A stretch of 64,000 bases of DNA from Brevinematales bacterium (GCA_013177895.1 JABLXV010000010.1:1-64000), one strand, 5' to 3'; shown: positions 16,388 through 25,819, counted from the first letter of the stretch. Notes: a model not told the origin generated them from the letters alone. Translations and numbers: made by a program.

Positions 16388-17404
16388 TTATTTGTTCATG
16401 GGAATTTTCCCCGCGTAAATCTGCTTGACTATTTCCTCCATCCCCACTTCCTCGATGACAATGTCGCGGATACTCGCGCGTTTCAGTACCGCCGAGATAA
16501 TCGCCCCGATATCGAAACGGTCACGCTCGAAACGGATCAGTATCCCGCCCTCGGGGTAGGTCACTTCGAACGAGCCTTTCGGCGCCTTGAGAGCCTTATC
16601 TAGATCGGGCAATTCCGCCGCTCCGGTATCCTCACCCCGGATGAAAAGGATTTCCTTGCGGCGTCCGTACTTCACCTTCAATTCGCTGATGGAACCGTCG
16701 TAAATCCGGCGTCCCTGGTCGATTACGATAATCCGGTTACAGATTTCCTCGATATCGTTCAGGTCGTGCGTGGTCAGGATGACCGTCGTTTTTCTGAGCG
16801 CGTTCAGGTCGCGTATCGCGCGGCGGATGTTATCCTTGACCAGAATGTCGAGCCCGATGGTGGGTTCGTCAAGATAAACAACCTTCGGGTCGTGCAGGAA
16901 CGATGCCGCGAAGTCGGCGCGCATTTTCTGGCCGAGGCTCAGGTTACGGACGGGGGACAAGTAAAACTCCTCCAGTCCGAGCATCTCCTTGAAATAGGCA
17001 AGGTTTTCCTTGTAGCGCTTCTCCGGGATTTCGTATATTTTTTGAAGGATACCGAACGATTCGGATACGGGCAGGTCCCACCAGAGCTGGGTGCGCTGGC
17101 CGAATACCACCCCTATATTACGGGCGTTATCCTGACGGCGCTTGTACGGAATAATCCCATCGACAGTGCATTCCCCGGCGGTCGGCACCATGATGCCGGA
17201 AAGCATCTTGATCGTAGTGGATTTTCCCGCGCCGTTGACGCCGATATACCCGACCATCTCGCCCTTGCCGATGGAGAAACTGACATCATCGACCGCGCGC
17301 TTGATATCGTACTTCCGGGTGAATAGCGACCGGATCGCGCCGCGGAAACCGGGATATTTCTTCGGGGACTTAAATTCTTTAGTCAGCGATTTTACTTCGA
17401 TCAT
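16388..17404 (-). CDS. ABC-2 type exporter, ATP-binding protein
   Basis: The 338-residue ATPase has Walker A GVNGAGKSTTIKML (about 56-69), Q-loop FGQRTQLWWDLP, signature LSLGQKMRADFA, Walker B VVYLDEPTIGLD and switch histidine TTHDLNDIEE. The QRTQLWWDLP phrase and the approximately 80-residue C-terminal extension are typical of ATPases paired with ABC2_membrane_6 permeases. It is the third gene of a three-gene operon with two membrane subunits directly upstream (8 bp gap). The substrate is unknown. Confidence 0.93.
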   Translation of the reverse strand: MIEVKSLTKEFKSPKKYPGFRGAIRSLFTRKYDIKRAVDDVSFSIGKGEMVGYIGVNGAGKSTTIKMLSGIMVPTAGECTVDGIIPYKRRQDNARNIGVVFGQRTQLWWDLPVSESFGILQKIYEIPEKRYKENLAYFKEMLGLEEFYLSPVRNLSLGQKMRADFAASFLHDPKVVYLDEPTIGLDILVKDNIRRAIRDLNALRKTTVILTTHDLNDIEEICNRIIVIDQGRRIYDGSISELKVKYGRRKEILFIRGEDTGAAELPDLDKALKAPKGSFEVTYPEGGILIRFERDRFDIGAIISAVLKRASIRDIVIEEVGMEEIVKQIYAGKIPMNK

Positions 17405-17412
17405 GTTTCCTC

Positions 17413-18240
17413 CTATGTGCCTGTCGCCTGGAATCGCTTCAACCCCGCGCGCCAGACAATCAGGCTTATCCCGAGGGTCATAAGCGCGACGGCGGGGATG
17501 AACAGGATGAGCCAGTTTTTATCGAACCCCGCGATACCGAAATACGCCCCGATCTGCGCGCTGTCCCGCAGGTAGTAAATCATCGGAAAATAACTGACCA
17601 CCGCGAACGGCAGGACGAATGTGATGAAGAACTGGATGAACTTATTATTATAGATTTCGAGCGGGTAAAGGGTATAAGAATTAACTTCGTAGGCGAGTGA
17701 CATAATTTCATTGGACGTGACTGTCCATAACGCGATGCTCGCGAACGCGAGTTTGATGCCGAAGTAGATCACCAGACCGCAAACGGTGAACAGGAGGAAA
17801 AGTCCCCATCCGGCCAAGCCGAACGAGAGTCCGAGCGAGGACTTCGCGTAAAGGAATATCACGAGGCCGAGCAGGAACTCCCCGAACCCGTCCGCGCAGA
17901 TTCGTTCCATGACGATATGAAGGAGCGGGTCGATCGGGCGGATCAGGAACTTGTAGAAACTTCCCTCGCGGATATAGAAGGTCGCGACGAACCAGATATT
18001 ATCGTTGTAAATATGATCGATGCCCCGGATGATCTGGGCGTACCCGAACAGCATGAGTACCTCGTGGAACGTATACCCCGCGATCGTTTTTATCTGGGTG
18101 AATACCGCGAAGAGCGCGAAAAATGTTCCGATCTGGACGATCGACAATCCGATCAGCCCCAGCATGAAATCCATCTTATATTCCATCAGGCTCTTGAAGA
18201 ATTGTTTGATAAATGCGGCATACAGCCTCAGGAAACGCAT
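17413..18240 (-). CDS. ABC-2 family permease subunit (ABC2_membrane_6/DUF990-like), second
   Basis: The 275-residue membrane protein has six predicted hydrophobic segments. It contains EVLMLFGYAQIIRGIDHIYNDNIW and YIREGSFYKFLIRPIDPLLHI, the conserved cytosolic motif of this permease family. It probably forms a heterodimer with the product of the gene at 18242-19123 and is driven by the ATPase at 16388-17404. The three genes are nearly contiguous on the minus strand. Confidence 0.88.
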   Translation of the reverse strand: MRFLRLYAAFIKQFFKSLMEYKMDFMLGLIGLSIVQIGTFFALFAVFTQIKTIAGYTFHEVLMLFGYAQIIRGIDHIYNDNIWFVATFYIREGSFYKFLIRPIDPLLHIVMERICADGFGEFLLGLVIFLYAKSSLGLSFGLAGWGLFLLFTVCGLVIYFGIKLAFASIALWTVTSNEIMSLAYEVNSYTLYPLEIYNNKFIQFFITFVLPFAVVSYFPMIYYLRDSAQIGAYFGIAGFDKNWLILFIPAVALMTLGISLIVWRAGLKRFQATGT

Positions 18241-18241
18241 A

Positions 18242-19123
18242 TCAGCCCCCGAATATGGTGACGCGGTTCAGCGCCTTTTTCCACAGCACTTTATTGACCA
18301 GCAGGAAAAACACGATCCAGAGTACCTGTAAGCCGAGGTGGAGCAGGACTTCCTTATCCGATGCGAACATCCCGCTGTATATCGCCGCAGGCGTATTGTA
18401 CATCGCCTGAAACGGCAGACAGTACGCGATCACCCCGAGGGCATGGAAAACACCCTTCACCCCGGCGGTGTCGAGCGACTGGAGCGGAAAATTCTGTATC
18501 TTCACGCCTTCCTTGGCGATTTTAAAAAAGAACGTGATAGCGATGATTTCCCCGGAAAACAGCATCCGCAATCCTCCGCGCAGCAGGAACAGCCCCCATA
18601 CATTGACGACCCAGAACGCGATACTGCCGATAAACACCGAGAAGAGAAAGTTGAGGGCGAACGCGAAGATCAGGCTGACGAGGTAGTACCCGATATAGGG
18701 CAGGGTCTGGAGCGGTATCTGCGCTATCAGTACGATCATCACGACCATCGGGATGGATTGTATCCCGAACGCGAGACGCTGACCGAGATGCTGGAAAAAG
18801 TTCATAGTGATATAGTCGTAGGGTTTAGTGAGTGCAGTCGCGACATTTCCGTTTTTCAGTTCATTAGAAATCATCCCCTCGCGTCCGCATGAGGCAAAAC
18901 GGATGGTGATATACCCGATCCCGATATAGGTGAGGTACTGCGAAAGTTTAATGGAATAAAGGGTTCCGCCGGCGCTGTCGAATATACCCGTCCAGAGAAA
19001 GTACTGGATGAGTATGAATACGACCGGGAATATCATCCAAATCAGCGCGCCGAAACGGTACGCTAGAATGGTTTTCAGCGAATTCGAGATAAACCCGGTA
19101 TATTTCCCCATTTCCTTGAACAT
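18242..19123 (-). CDS. ABC-2 family permease subunit (ABC2_membrane_6/DUF990-like), first
   Basis: The frame is open to 19234, but the family N-terminus (MGKYTGFISNSLKTILAYR) and a GGGG ribosome site support a start at 19123, giving 293 residues. Six hydrophobic segments are visible, and GMISNELKNGNVATALTKPYDY is the conserved cytosolic loop equivalent to that of its partner. One base separates its stop from the next gene. It heads the exporter operon. Confidence 0.87.
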   Translation of the reverse strand: MFKEMGKYTGFISNSLKTILAYRFGALIWMIFPVVFILIQYFLWTGIFDSAGGTLYSIKLSQYLTYIGIGYITIRFASCGREGMISNELKNGNVATALTKPYDYITMNFFQHLGQRLAFGIQSIPMVVMIVLIAQIPLQTLPYIGYYLVSLIFAFALNFLFSVFIGSIAFWVVNVWGLFLLRGGLRMLFSGEIIAITFFFKIAKEGVKIQNFPLQSLDTAGVKGVFHALGVIAYCLPFQAMYNTPAAIYSGMFASDKEVLLHLGLQVLWIVFFLLVNKVLWKKALNRVTIFGG

Positions 19124-19272
19124 TTTTACCCCGCCGTTGACGGCAGACAGAAACAGCATCGTGACGAATCCAAAGGAATAATATTGTATCATACCCTTGC
19201 GCGGTTCGCAAATATGGTTGACACCGGGAAACAACGCATTATAATATATGCAAGTCAGTTAGCGGAGTTTCT

Positions 19273-20175
19273 ATGAAATTCATCATTTTTTTCATCACCC
19301 TCCCCGTCGGGGCGTTCGGCGCGCTGTTCGCCGTATCGTTGGGCAGACCGTTGGAGTATATCGCGAGCGCGGATCCGCTCATGGTGATTATCCCGGTCGC
19401 GGCGGCGATGGCGCTGATCAGCTTCGTGTTCGGCCTGATCTTCGACGAGTACTCATGGGTCGACCGCCTCTGGAGCATCCTCCCCGCGGCGTACTCATGG
19501 ATACTGACCGCGAGGGGGTGGCCGGACGCCCGCCTCATTCTTATCTCGGCGCTCATTACGTTATGGGCGGTACGGCTGACATTCAACTTCGCGCGGAAAG
19601 GGGGATATTCCGGCAACGAGGATTACCGTTGGGCGGTAGTCCGTCAGTTTATCGGGAACGAGTTCCTCTGGCAGGCGTTCAATTTCGGATTCATTTCCGG
19701 CTACCAGAACGCACTATTCGTCCTTTTCGTGCTTCCGGTACATCAGGCGTATATCCTGCGCGGGAAGCCGTTGGGAGCCCTCGATATCGTGTGGGCGGTC
19801 CTGTTCGTCGGGCTATTGGCCATGGAAACAATCGCCGACCAGCAGCAGTGGGATTTCCACCAACTGAAGAAGACCGGGAGGATATTCGAGAAATTCGTAT
19901 CGCACGGGTTGTTCCGCTTCTCGCGGCATCCGAACTATTTCGCGGAGATTATGATATGGTGGATGGTGTACCTGTTCGGCGCTGCCGTGTCCGGCGAATG
20001 GCTGGGGTGGAGTATCATAGGCGCGGTACTGTTGACCGTGCTGTTTCAGGGCTCGACTGCGCTGACCGAACGGATATCGGCGGGGAAGTACCCGGAGTAC
20101 AAGGAGTATAAAAAGCGAACGAGCCGGATTATCCCGTGGTTCCCGCGCGGGGGAAAGCCCGCTAAGGTAATCTGA
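19273..20175 (+). CDS. DUF1295 family membrane protein (steroid 5-alpha-reductase-like)
   Basis: The 300-residue integral membrane protein has about eight hydrophobic segments. It carries the family signature FVSHGLFRFSRHPNYFAEIMIWW (about 213-235) and the C-terminal ISAGKYPEYKEYKKRTSRIIPW. The RHPNY block binds NADPH in related 3-oxo-5-alpha-steroid 4-dehydrogenase-like proteins. The substrate in bacteria is unknown. A GGAG site lies before the ATG. Its 3' end overlaps that of the convergent NlpC/P60 gene by 14 bp. Confidence 0.9.
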   Translation: MKFIIFFITLPVGAFGALFAVSLGRPLEYIASADPLMVIIPVAAAMALISFVFGLIFDEYSWVDRLWSILPAAYSWILTARGWPDARLILISALITLWAVRLTFNFARKGGYSGNEDYRWAVVRQFIGNEFLWQAFNFGFISGYQNALFVLFVLPVHQAYILRGKPLGALDIVWAVLFVGLLAMETIADQQQWDFHQLKKTGRIFEKFVSHGLFRFSRHPNYFAEIMIWWMVYLFGAAVSGEWLGWSIIGAVLLTVLFQGSTALTERISAGKYPEYKEYKKRTSRIIPWFPRGGKPAKVI

Positions 20176-21517
20176 TTACCGTCATCGCTTCCATCTGCAT
20201 GGCGAGCGACCCGTTGGTGGAGTACTGGTTCAGCGACAGGTCGGAGATAGTCACCCCCGCAATCTGCCAGTATTTCTTATCCTTGTCAACATACCCCCAT
20301 GTATCGTGTATGACGTAGGGTATGTTACCGACCGAGCCGATGTAGAGCAGGATATGCCCGGTTGTGCGGATCAGGGTGATACCCCCCACGCCCTTTTTTA
20401 CCACCAGCGCGAGCCGGTCTTTCTCGGAAAGGTCTTTCGGGAACTTGGTGTCGTCGCCCGTGGAAATCTGGTAATAACTGTATCGCGGAAGGACGACCCC
20501 GGTGCACGCGAACACGGCGCGCAGGAAGTCGGAGCAGTCGTAGAAGCCCATCGAACCCATCCACCCGTACGGAGTATATAGGAGCCGGAATGCCAGCTCG
20601 TAGATATTCCGCGGGGTATATCCGAGGTATCCCCTCGAGACATCGGACGGTTTCACATACCCCACGCCCCACTTGATCTTACCGTCGTCCCCCCGGAACG
20701 GCAGGACGATCTTGAGCGAGCCGCCGGGCTGTTTCTTCGAGACGGGAAGTTTCACCCCTATCCGCAGGACTGTGTAGAACTTCGTCATCGACGGGTCGAG
20801 GTACAGGTCGGTGCGGACTGCGGTGGTCACGGCGAATACGGGATATCCCTCGAAGTCCTTGATATCCTGCAGCCCGCAGAACGCGACTGCCCCGGTCTCG
20901 ATCCATCCCTCGGTGAGCGGGGCGACCGTGTAAAGCCATTTCCCGTCGGCGGTAGCGTGCTTGACCGCGACAGGTGTGCCGATATCGAGATGGTTGACCA
21001 GATTGCGGTCGAAGTTCGTCTTAGCCGGGGAATCGTAAAGCGGCTCGACGGTCGGAAGGTTCCGCTGGGGTGCGTACCGCACGATAATCCCGTACTTCAA
21101 TGTATTGGTCGCGGGTATCGCCGCGATATTCATTTTATCCTTCATCGAGTTGAAGTAGGCGAGGTCGAGCTTTTTCAGCTTGGAGTTGACGAACGGCCCC
21201 CTGTTGGTCAGGTCGTTCCATGTCCACATCAGGGTCTTGACCAGTTTCTCGCCCGCGTCGGACTGCGGGAGTTCGGGGATACTTTTTACGAGCTTCTGTT
21301 CGATCAGCATCCTGTTCCATTTGTCGATCTGCGCGGAGCTCATAATAATCTTGTCAGGATAGGGGTGCATACCGATCCAGAATCCCGGCGTCTTCATCTT
21401 TACCGATACGTTGGGAAGAGGCTTGGTAACCTTATAAACCCACTCCGGATCGGCGGCGGAGATCAGCCCCACGGCGGCGGAAAGGGTGAGAACGGTCAGT
21501 AATAGTATCTGGCGCAT
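20162..21517 (-). CDS. Periplasmic SH3-NlpC/P60 family cell-wall hydrolase (paralogue 2)
   Basis: The start at 21517 (MRQILLLTVLTLSAAVGLISA) has a GGGAG site 5 bp upstream and gives a clean signal peptide; the frame runs 12 codons further. The 451-residue protein has the same order of domains as the gene at 11301-12653. The nucleophile is C328 (YDCSDFLRAVF), the histidine is in TTGHILLYIG, and YVIHDTWGY follows. The paralogues diverge in surface regions but keep the catalytic blocks, which suggests separate peptidoglycan targets or regulation. Confidence 0.9.
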   Translation of the reverse strand: MRQILLLTVLTLSAAVGLISAADPEWVYKVTKPLPNVSVKMKTPGFWIGMHPYPDKIIMSSAQIDKWNRMLIEQKLVKSIPELPQSDAGEKLVKTLMWTWNDLTNRGPFVNSKLKKLDLAYFNSMKDKMNIAAIPATNTLKYGIIVRYAPQRNLPTVEPLYDSPAKTNFDRNLVNHLDIGTPVAVKHATADGKWLYTVAPLTEGWIETGAVAFCGLQDIKDFEGYPVFAVTTAVRTDLYLDPSMTKFYTVLRIGVKLPVSKKQPGGSLKIVLPFRGDDGKIKWGVGYVKPSDVSRGYLGYTPRNIYELAFRLLYTPYGWMGSMGFYDCSDFLRAVFACTGVVLPRYSYYQISTGDDTKFPKDLSEKDRLALVVKKGVGGITLIRTTGHILLYIGSVGNIPYVIHDTWGYVDKDKKYWQIAGVTISDLSLNQYSTNGSLAMQMEAMTVIRLP

Positions 21518-21661
21518 ATCGACTCCCGGAAAACGAAGGGAATAGTTTAACATGCTACGGACGCGCGGTCAAACTATGGTTAATATATATCTGTTCTTAG
21601 CGCCTTGTGTTTTTCCCCGCGCCCCGTTAAAATATCATCTCAATACACCATGGGGATATAT

Positions 21662-22360
21662 ATGCTGCCGTTGGGTACACTGGTAAATATGGGGGCGGTC
21701 TTAATCGGCGGGACTATCGGCCTGCTCCTTCATAAGGGATTTCCCGACCGCATCCGTGGGATGATCTTCAACGCGATGGGGCTTTTCACGCTGGTTATCG
21801 GGTTTATGATGGCTGTCAAGATGCGCGAGCCGATCGCGGTCATAGTCAGCGTCATCCTCGGCGGATTGATCGGCGAAGTCCTGCGCCTGGAGGATCGTTC
21901 CGTGCAGGCCGGGGATTTCCTGAAGAAGAAGATCAAAGCGAAGGACGAGAAGTTTACCGAGGGGCTGGTAACGGCGTTTATGATATTCTGCGTGGGCTCG
22001 ATGACGATTGTCGGGGCTATCGACGAGGGGGTGCGTAACGAGCATACCCTGCTGTACACGAAGGCTATTATGGACGGGATACTGTCGGTCACGCTCGCGG
22101 CCAGTTTCGGCGCGGGGGTGCTGTTTTCCGTTATCCCGATGCTGATCTACCAGTACGGGATCACCCTCCTCGCGGTACTGTTCAGGGGGTTATTTAACGA
22201 CGAGATGATCGCGCAGATGACCGGGGTCGGGGGAGTCCTGATACTCGGGGTGGCGGTCAATCTGCTCGAACTGAAAAAGATACGGGTCATCAATTTCCTG
22301 CCCGCGTTGATTATTATCGCGATCATAACGGTAGGGCTCCGGTTAATTTTTCCCAAGTAG
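21662..22360 (+). CDS. DUF554 family membrane protein
   Basis: The family N-terminus MLPLGTLVNMGAVLIGG places the start at 21662, 19 codons inside the open frame, giving 232 residues. About seven hydrophobic segments are seen, with the conserved AMGLFTLVIGFMMA and FCVGSMTIVGAIDEGV. DUF554 proteins (YdfK/YqgA type) are inner-membrane proteins of unknown function, sometimes proposed as transporters. It stands alone, followed by a structured intergenic region. Confidence 0.9.
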   Translation: MLPLGTLVNMGAVLIGGTIGLLLHKGFPDRIRGMIFNAMGLFTLVIGFMMAVKMREPIAVIVSVILGGLIGEVLRLEDRSVQAGDFLKKKIKAKDEKFTEGLVTAFMIFCVGSMTIVGAIDEGVRNEHTLLYTKAIMDGILSVTLAASFGAGVLFSVIPMLIYQYGITLLAVLFRGLFNDEMIAQMTGVGGVLILGVAVNLLELKKIRVINFLPALIIIAIITVGLRLIFPK

Positions 22361-22385
22361 AACTTGAAATTCACGGAACCGGTGG

Positions 22386-22484
22386 TATACTTCCTATACG
22401 AAAGGGCGTATATGAAGTAAGAGGGTCAAGGGCTGGTGGTTCCGTAGAGAATACGGGAATGGGGTAACGGCACAGCCCTTTTAT
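22386..22484 (+). ncRNA. Structured intergenic RNA candidate ending in a terminator-like hairpin
   Basis: Two hairpins are visible. The first (22389-22418) has a 5-bp outer stem ACTTC/GAAGT and a 6-bp inner stem TATACG/CGTATA. The second (22428-22480) has an 8-bp stem AAGGGCTG/CAGCCCTT with an inner TTCCGT/ACGGGAA helix, then TTATTATTA. It could be a riboswitch-like element, a small RNA or simply the DUF554 terminator. I do not recognise a known riboswitch class. Confidence 0.35.
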
Positions 22485-22611
22485 TATTAGCAGAAGTATA
22501 GTATATAAATTCGGGAACAGGATGAAAATAGGTAAATATCAGTCCCGAAAAATTTGATATGAATCGAAGGTACATGTTAAAATATGGGAGAAATATATCA
22601 GGAGGATCAGT

Positions 22612-23358
22612 ATGAAAGTTAAAGTTTTAGCGGTTATGGCTTTATTGACGATGGGTTTCATGGTCGGGTGTGATATTACGATTACGGACACTACTCCCCC
22701 GAATCCCGATACGATTGTCATGGATTTCGGCGGCACGGGCGCGGGTGTTTTCTGTTTCTCTAACTCAACCTCGCAGTACACGTTAAAGACATTTATAATG
22801 GATACCGTATTCGGTGAATGGAATGATAAGGGTTTCACCAATGTAGATGTCGCTCCGGGAAAAACCGGGATGATTATCAATCTGGATGCCGGTACGTATT
22901 ATTTCTGCATGGAAATGCATAATAATTCCTACAGCTTCGATTTTACCATGTCTAACTCAATTTATAACACCATAATTACTACCTCGAATACGAACTTTGC
23001 CTCGATTGAGCCCGCATGGATTGGAATCACCAACAGTTCATGTTATTCTGTTAGTAATTTTATTATTTTAGATGCGTCTACTTTTGATTTTTGTTCTATC
23101 TTAATTGAAGGGACTGATGATGCAAAAGCAAATCATATTGATGCTGGATATACACATACCGCCGCTCCTTATTACACAAACTGGTATGAAATGATTCCAG
23201 CGGAAATTCCTGCTGGTATGTATAATATATTAACTGTGAATGGAATTTTAACAAAGTATTTTCTCACTAACTCTTCAGTAAGTTTACAAGGGAGAAAAAC
23301 TAATGCATTCACAATGACCTCTGTTCCTTTCTTAAACGGTACTTGGTATTGGAATTAA
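22612..23358 (+). CDS. Putative lipoprotein of unknown function
   Basis: The 248-residue protein has a lipoprotein signal (MKVKVLAVMALLTMGFMVGC, lipobox FMVGC, C20). The mature part is rich in Asn, Ser and Thr with no recognised domain. Two similar halves suggest repeated beta-sandwich modules: TYYFCMEMHNNSY in the first and AGMYNILTVNG in the second. The last third of the gene is clearly more AT-rich than its start, which may reflect transfer or relaxed selection. An AGGAGG site precedes the ATG and a strong terminator follows. Confidence 0.7.
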   Translation: MKVKVLAVMALLTMGFMVGCDITITDTTPPNPDTIVMDFGGTGAGVFCFSNSTSQYTLKTFIMDTVFGEWNDKGFTNVDVAPGKTGMIINLDAGTYYFCMEMHNNSYSFDFTMSNSIYNTIITTSNTNFASIEPAWIGITNSSCYSVSNFIILDASTFDFCSILIEGTDDAKANHIDAGYTHTAAPYYTNWYEMIPAEIPAGMYNILTVNGILTKYFLTNSSVSLQGRKTNAFTMTSVPFLNGTWYWN

Positions 23359-23377
23359 TCGATTACTAAATAACAAA

Positions 23378-23407
23378 GGCCCCGCATCGAGCGGGGTCTT
23401 TTTTTTT
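23378..23407 (+). terminator. Intrinsic terminator of the lipoprotein gene
   Basis: GGCCCCGC (23378-23385) pairs with GCGGGGTC (23391-23398) around a 5-nt loop, followed by a long T-run. Confidence 0.9.
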
Positions 23408-23463
23408 ATTCAGGATTTGACCGGAACGAAAGGATAGGGTATATTATTAAAAAGGAGAAATCA

Positions 23464-23703
23464 ATGTTAAACGATTCGCTTTCTTCCAGAATAATAATTA
23501 ACCCGAGTATTCTTGCCGGTAAACCGATTATCCGGGGAATGAGAATATCCGTGGAACAAGTGTTACAATCATTGGCGGGGGCTTTGAATATCCCGGATAC
23601 TCTTCAGGAATATCCCGAATTGGAATTAGACGATATTAAGGCGGTTTTATTATATGCGGCGGATTTAGTAAAAGAAGAAAAGGTTTTACTTTTGGAAAAA
23701 TAA
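23464..23703 (+). CDS. DUF433 family antitoxin-like protein
   Basis: The 79-residue protein contains INPSILAGKPIIRGMRISVEQVL followed by YPELELDDIKAVLLYAADL, the signature of DUF433 winged-helix proteins. These usually pair with a DUF5615 PIN-like protein in a VapBC-type toxin-antitoxin unit. The stop codon overlaps the next start in TAATG, as in intact pairs, but the partner here is truncated. An AAGGAG site precedes the start. Confidence 0.88.
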   Translation: MLNDSLSSRIIINPSILAGKPIIRGMRISVEQVLQSLAGALNIPDTLQEYPELELDDIKAVLLYAADLVKEEKVLLLEK

Positions 23704-23801
23704 TGAAATTTCTAATCGATGTGAATATTGGAAAATCTATTGAAAGGTTTTTAAAAGAACAGGGCTTTGATATACTATATAATCAATTGAGAATTAAGTA
23801 G
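23703..23801 (+). pseudogene. Truncated DUF5615 PIN-like toxin remnant
   Basis: An ATG overlapping the DUF433 stop opens a frame of only 32 codons, MKFLIDVNIGKSIERFLKEQ and a short tail. It matches the N-terminus of DUF5615 toxins (MKFLxDxNL..., with the first catalytic Asp as D6) and then stops at 23799. Intact proteins are about 110-120 residues. The remaining acidic active-site residues are missing, so it should not be a functional nuclease. Confidence 0.7.
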
Positions 23802-23836
23802 TATCAGCATTCAGCTAAATCTCCGGTCTATTTTCT

Positions 23837-25819
23837 CTACTTTTCCCCGCTTTTCCGTAGTTCCCGTAGCTCATCCCTGATGATCGCGGCGTTTTCGAAA
23901 TCGAGATTCTCGGCGTACTGGTACATCAGCTTCTCGAGTTCCTCCTCGAGGGTCTTCCGTTCGATAAACTTCCGCTTATACTCCTTGAGCGCCGATCTCC
24001 CGTCCTTCTTTTCCTCTTCCTGCTGGATCTTCCGCTCGAGGATATCGTGAATATCCTTCTGTATCGATAACGGCGTGATGCCGTGCGCCTCGTTGTAGTC
24101 GGCCTGAATTTTCCGCCTGCGGTCGGTTTCCCCGATAGCCTCGGTCATCGCGTCGGTCATTTTATCCGCGTACATCAGTACCTTTCCGTTGACATGGCGG
24201 GCGCTGCGGCCGATAGTCTGGATGAGGGATCGCGCCGAACGAAGGAATCCCATCTTATCGGCGTCGAGGATAACCACGAGCGACACCTCCGGGAGGTCGA
24301 TCCCCTCGCGGAGCAGGTTGATACCGACCAGTACGTCGTATTTCCCCGTCCGCAGGTCGCGCAGGATTTCCACCCGCTCGATCGTCTCGATCTCCGAATG
24401 GAGGTAATTCACCTTGAGGCCGTTCTCGGTCAGGTACTCGGTGAGGTCTTCCGCCATCTTCTTGGTGAGCGTGGTGATCAGGATACGTTCACCGCCCGCG
24501 ATACGCGACCGCGCCTCGAGTATAATATCTTCGATCTGCCCCTTCGACGGGCGTACCTCGATCTCCGGGTCGAGCAGTCCGGTCGGGCGGATGATCTGTT
24601 CGACAATCGCCTCGCTGTGCTCCATCTCGTAGACAGCGGGGGTCGCCGATACGAACAGCGTCCGGCGTACCATACCCTCGAACTCCGGGAAGTTGAGGGG
24701 GCGGTTGTCGAGCGCGGACGGGAGGCGGAATCCGAAGTCCACGAGGTTCTGCTTGCGCGCGCGGTCGCCGTTATACATCCCCCCGATCTGCGGGATCGAC
24801 ACGTGCGATTCGTCAATTATCGTCAGCGCGTCCTCGGGGAAATAATCCAACAGGACGAACGGCTTCTCGCCGGGCTTGCGGAACGAGAGGTGGCGGGAGT
24901 AGTTCTCGATCCCGTTACAGTACCCCATCTCGACCAGCATCTCCATATCGTAGACGGTACGCGTTTCGAGACGGTACGCCTCGATCTCCTTGCCCTGCGA
25001 CTTGAGCTCCTGTACCCGCCCGGCAAGTTCCGCCTCGATCGTCTCGAGCGCGCGTTTGAGCTTGTCGTCGGTCGTCAGGAAGAGCTTCGCGGGATAGATC
25101 ACCATCTGGTCGAGCACGGCGAGCACGTTCCCGTTGATATAATGCACGATCTTGATCGCCTCGATCTCGTCGCCGAAGAACTCGATTCGGACGACCTCAC
25201 GGGCATACGCGATATGGATATCCACCACGTCGCCCTTCACGCGGAATCCCGCGCGCGCGAGGTCGAAATCGTTGCGCTCATACTGGATACGGACGAGGTG
25301 CTTCAGGAAATCCTCGCGGTCGAGCTGCATCCCCTTTTTGACATGGAGCATCAGTTCGCGGTAATCGGTCGGAGCGCCCAACCCGTAGATACACGATACC
25401 GAAGCGACCACCACGACGTCCCGGCGGTCCATCAGCGACGCGACCGCGGATACGCGCATCCGGTCGATCTCGTCGTTGATCTCGGATTCCTTCTCGATAT
25501 AAAGGTCGCGCTGGGGGACATACGCCTCCGGCTGGTAATAATCGTAATAGGAGACAAAGTACTCGACCGCGTTATCGGGGAAAAAGTCCTTGAATTCGCG
25601 GAATAGCTGAGCGGCGAGGGTCTTGTTATGCGAGATGATGAGCGCGGGCACCTGGAGATTCTGGATCACCCCCGCCATCGTGAAAGTTTTCCCGCTGCCG
25701 GTGACCCCGAGCAGGGTCTGACGGGTTATCCCGCTTTGGAAATTCTCGGAAATCTGCTCGATTGCCGCGCCCTGATCCCCGGCGGGCTGAAACTTGGACT
25801 TCAGTACGAACCCGGACAT
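23837..25819 (-). CDS. uvrB: Excinuclease ABC subunit B
   Basis: The 660-residue UvrB is the damage-verification helicase of nucleotide excision repair. Walker A is GVTGSGKTFTMAG (about 38-50). The damage-probing beta-hairpin is YYDYYQPEAYVP (about 90-101). Walker B/DEAD-like is IIDESHVSIPQ, and helicase motifs V-VI include GINLLREGIDLPE and QTIGRSARH. The C-terminal UVR domain (LEEELEKLMYQYAENLDFE) binds UvrC. Length is normal. No uvrA or uvrC is nearby. Confidence 0.98.
   Translation of the reverse strand: MSGFVLKSKFQPAGDQGAAIEQISENFQSGITRQTLLGVTGSGKTFTMAGVIQNLQVPALIISHNKTLAAQLFREFKDFFPDNAVEYFVSYYDYYQPEAYVPQRDLYIEKESEINDEIDRMRVSAVASLMDRRDVVVVASVSCIYGLGAPTDYRELMLHVKKGMQLDREDFLKHLVRIQYERNDFDLARAGFRVKGDVVDIHIAYAREVVRIEFFGDEIEAIKIVHYINGNVLAVLDQMVIYPAKLFLTTDDKLKRALETIEAELAGRVQELKSQGKEIEAYRLETRTVYDMEMLVEMGYCNGIENYSRHLSFRKPGEKPFVLLDYFPEDALTIIDESHVSIPQIGGMYNGDRARKQNLVDFGFRLPSALDNRPLNFPEFEGMVRRTLFVSATPAVYEMEHSEAIVEQIIRPTGLLDPEIEVRPSKGQIEDIILEARSRIAGGERILITTLTKKMAEDLTEYLTENGLKVNYLHSEIETIERVEILRDLRTGKYDVLVGINLLREGIDLPEVSLVVILDADKMGFLRSARSLIQTIGRSARHVNGKVLMYADKMTDAMTEAIGETDRRRKIQADYNEAHGITPLSIQKDIHDILERKIQQEEEKKDGRSALKEYKRKFIERKTLEEELEKLMYQYAENLDFENAAIIRDELRELRKSGEK

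Noticed and set aside
22386-22484. Assignment to a known riboswitch class (c-di-GMP, fluoride, ZTP, THF, TPP)
   Set aside because: The conserved core motifs of these classes are not present; only generic hairpins are seen.
24083-25606. Plus-strand open frame of 507 codons
   Set aside because: It is antisense to uvrB. The composition is highly arginine/aspartate/valine-biased, as expected for a shadow frame, and no family resemblance is seen.
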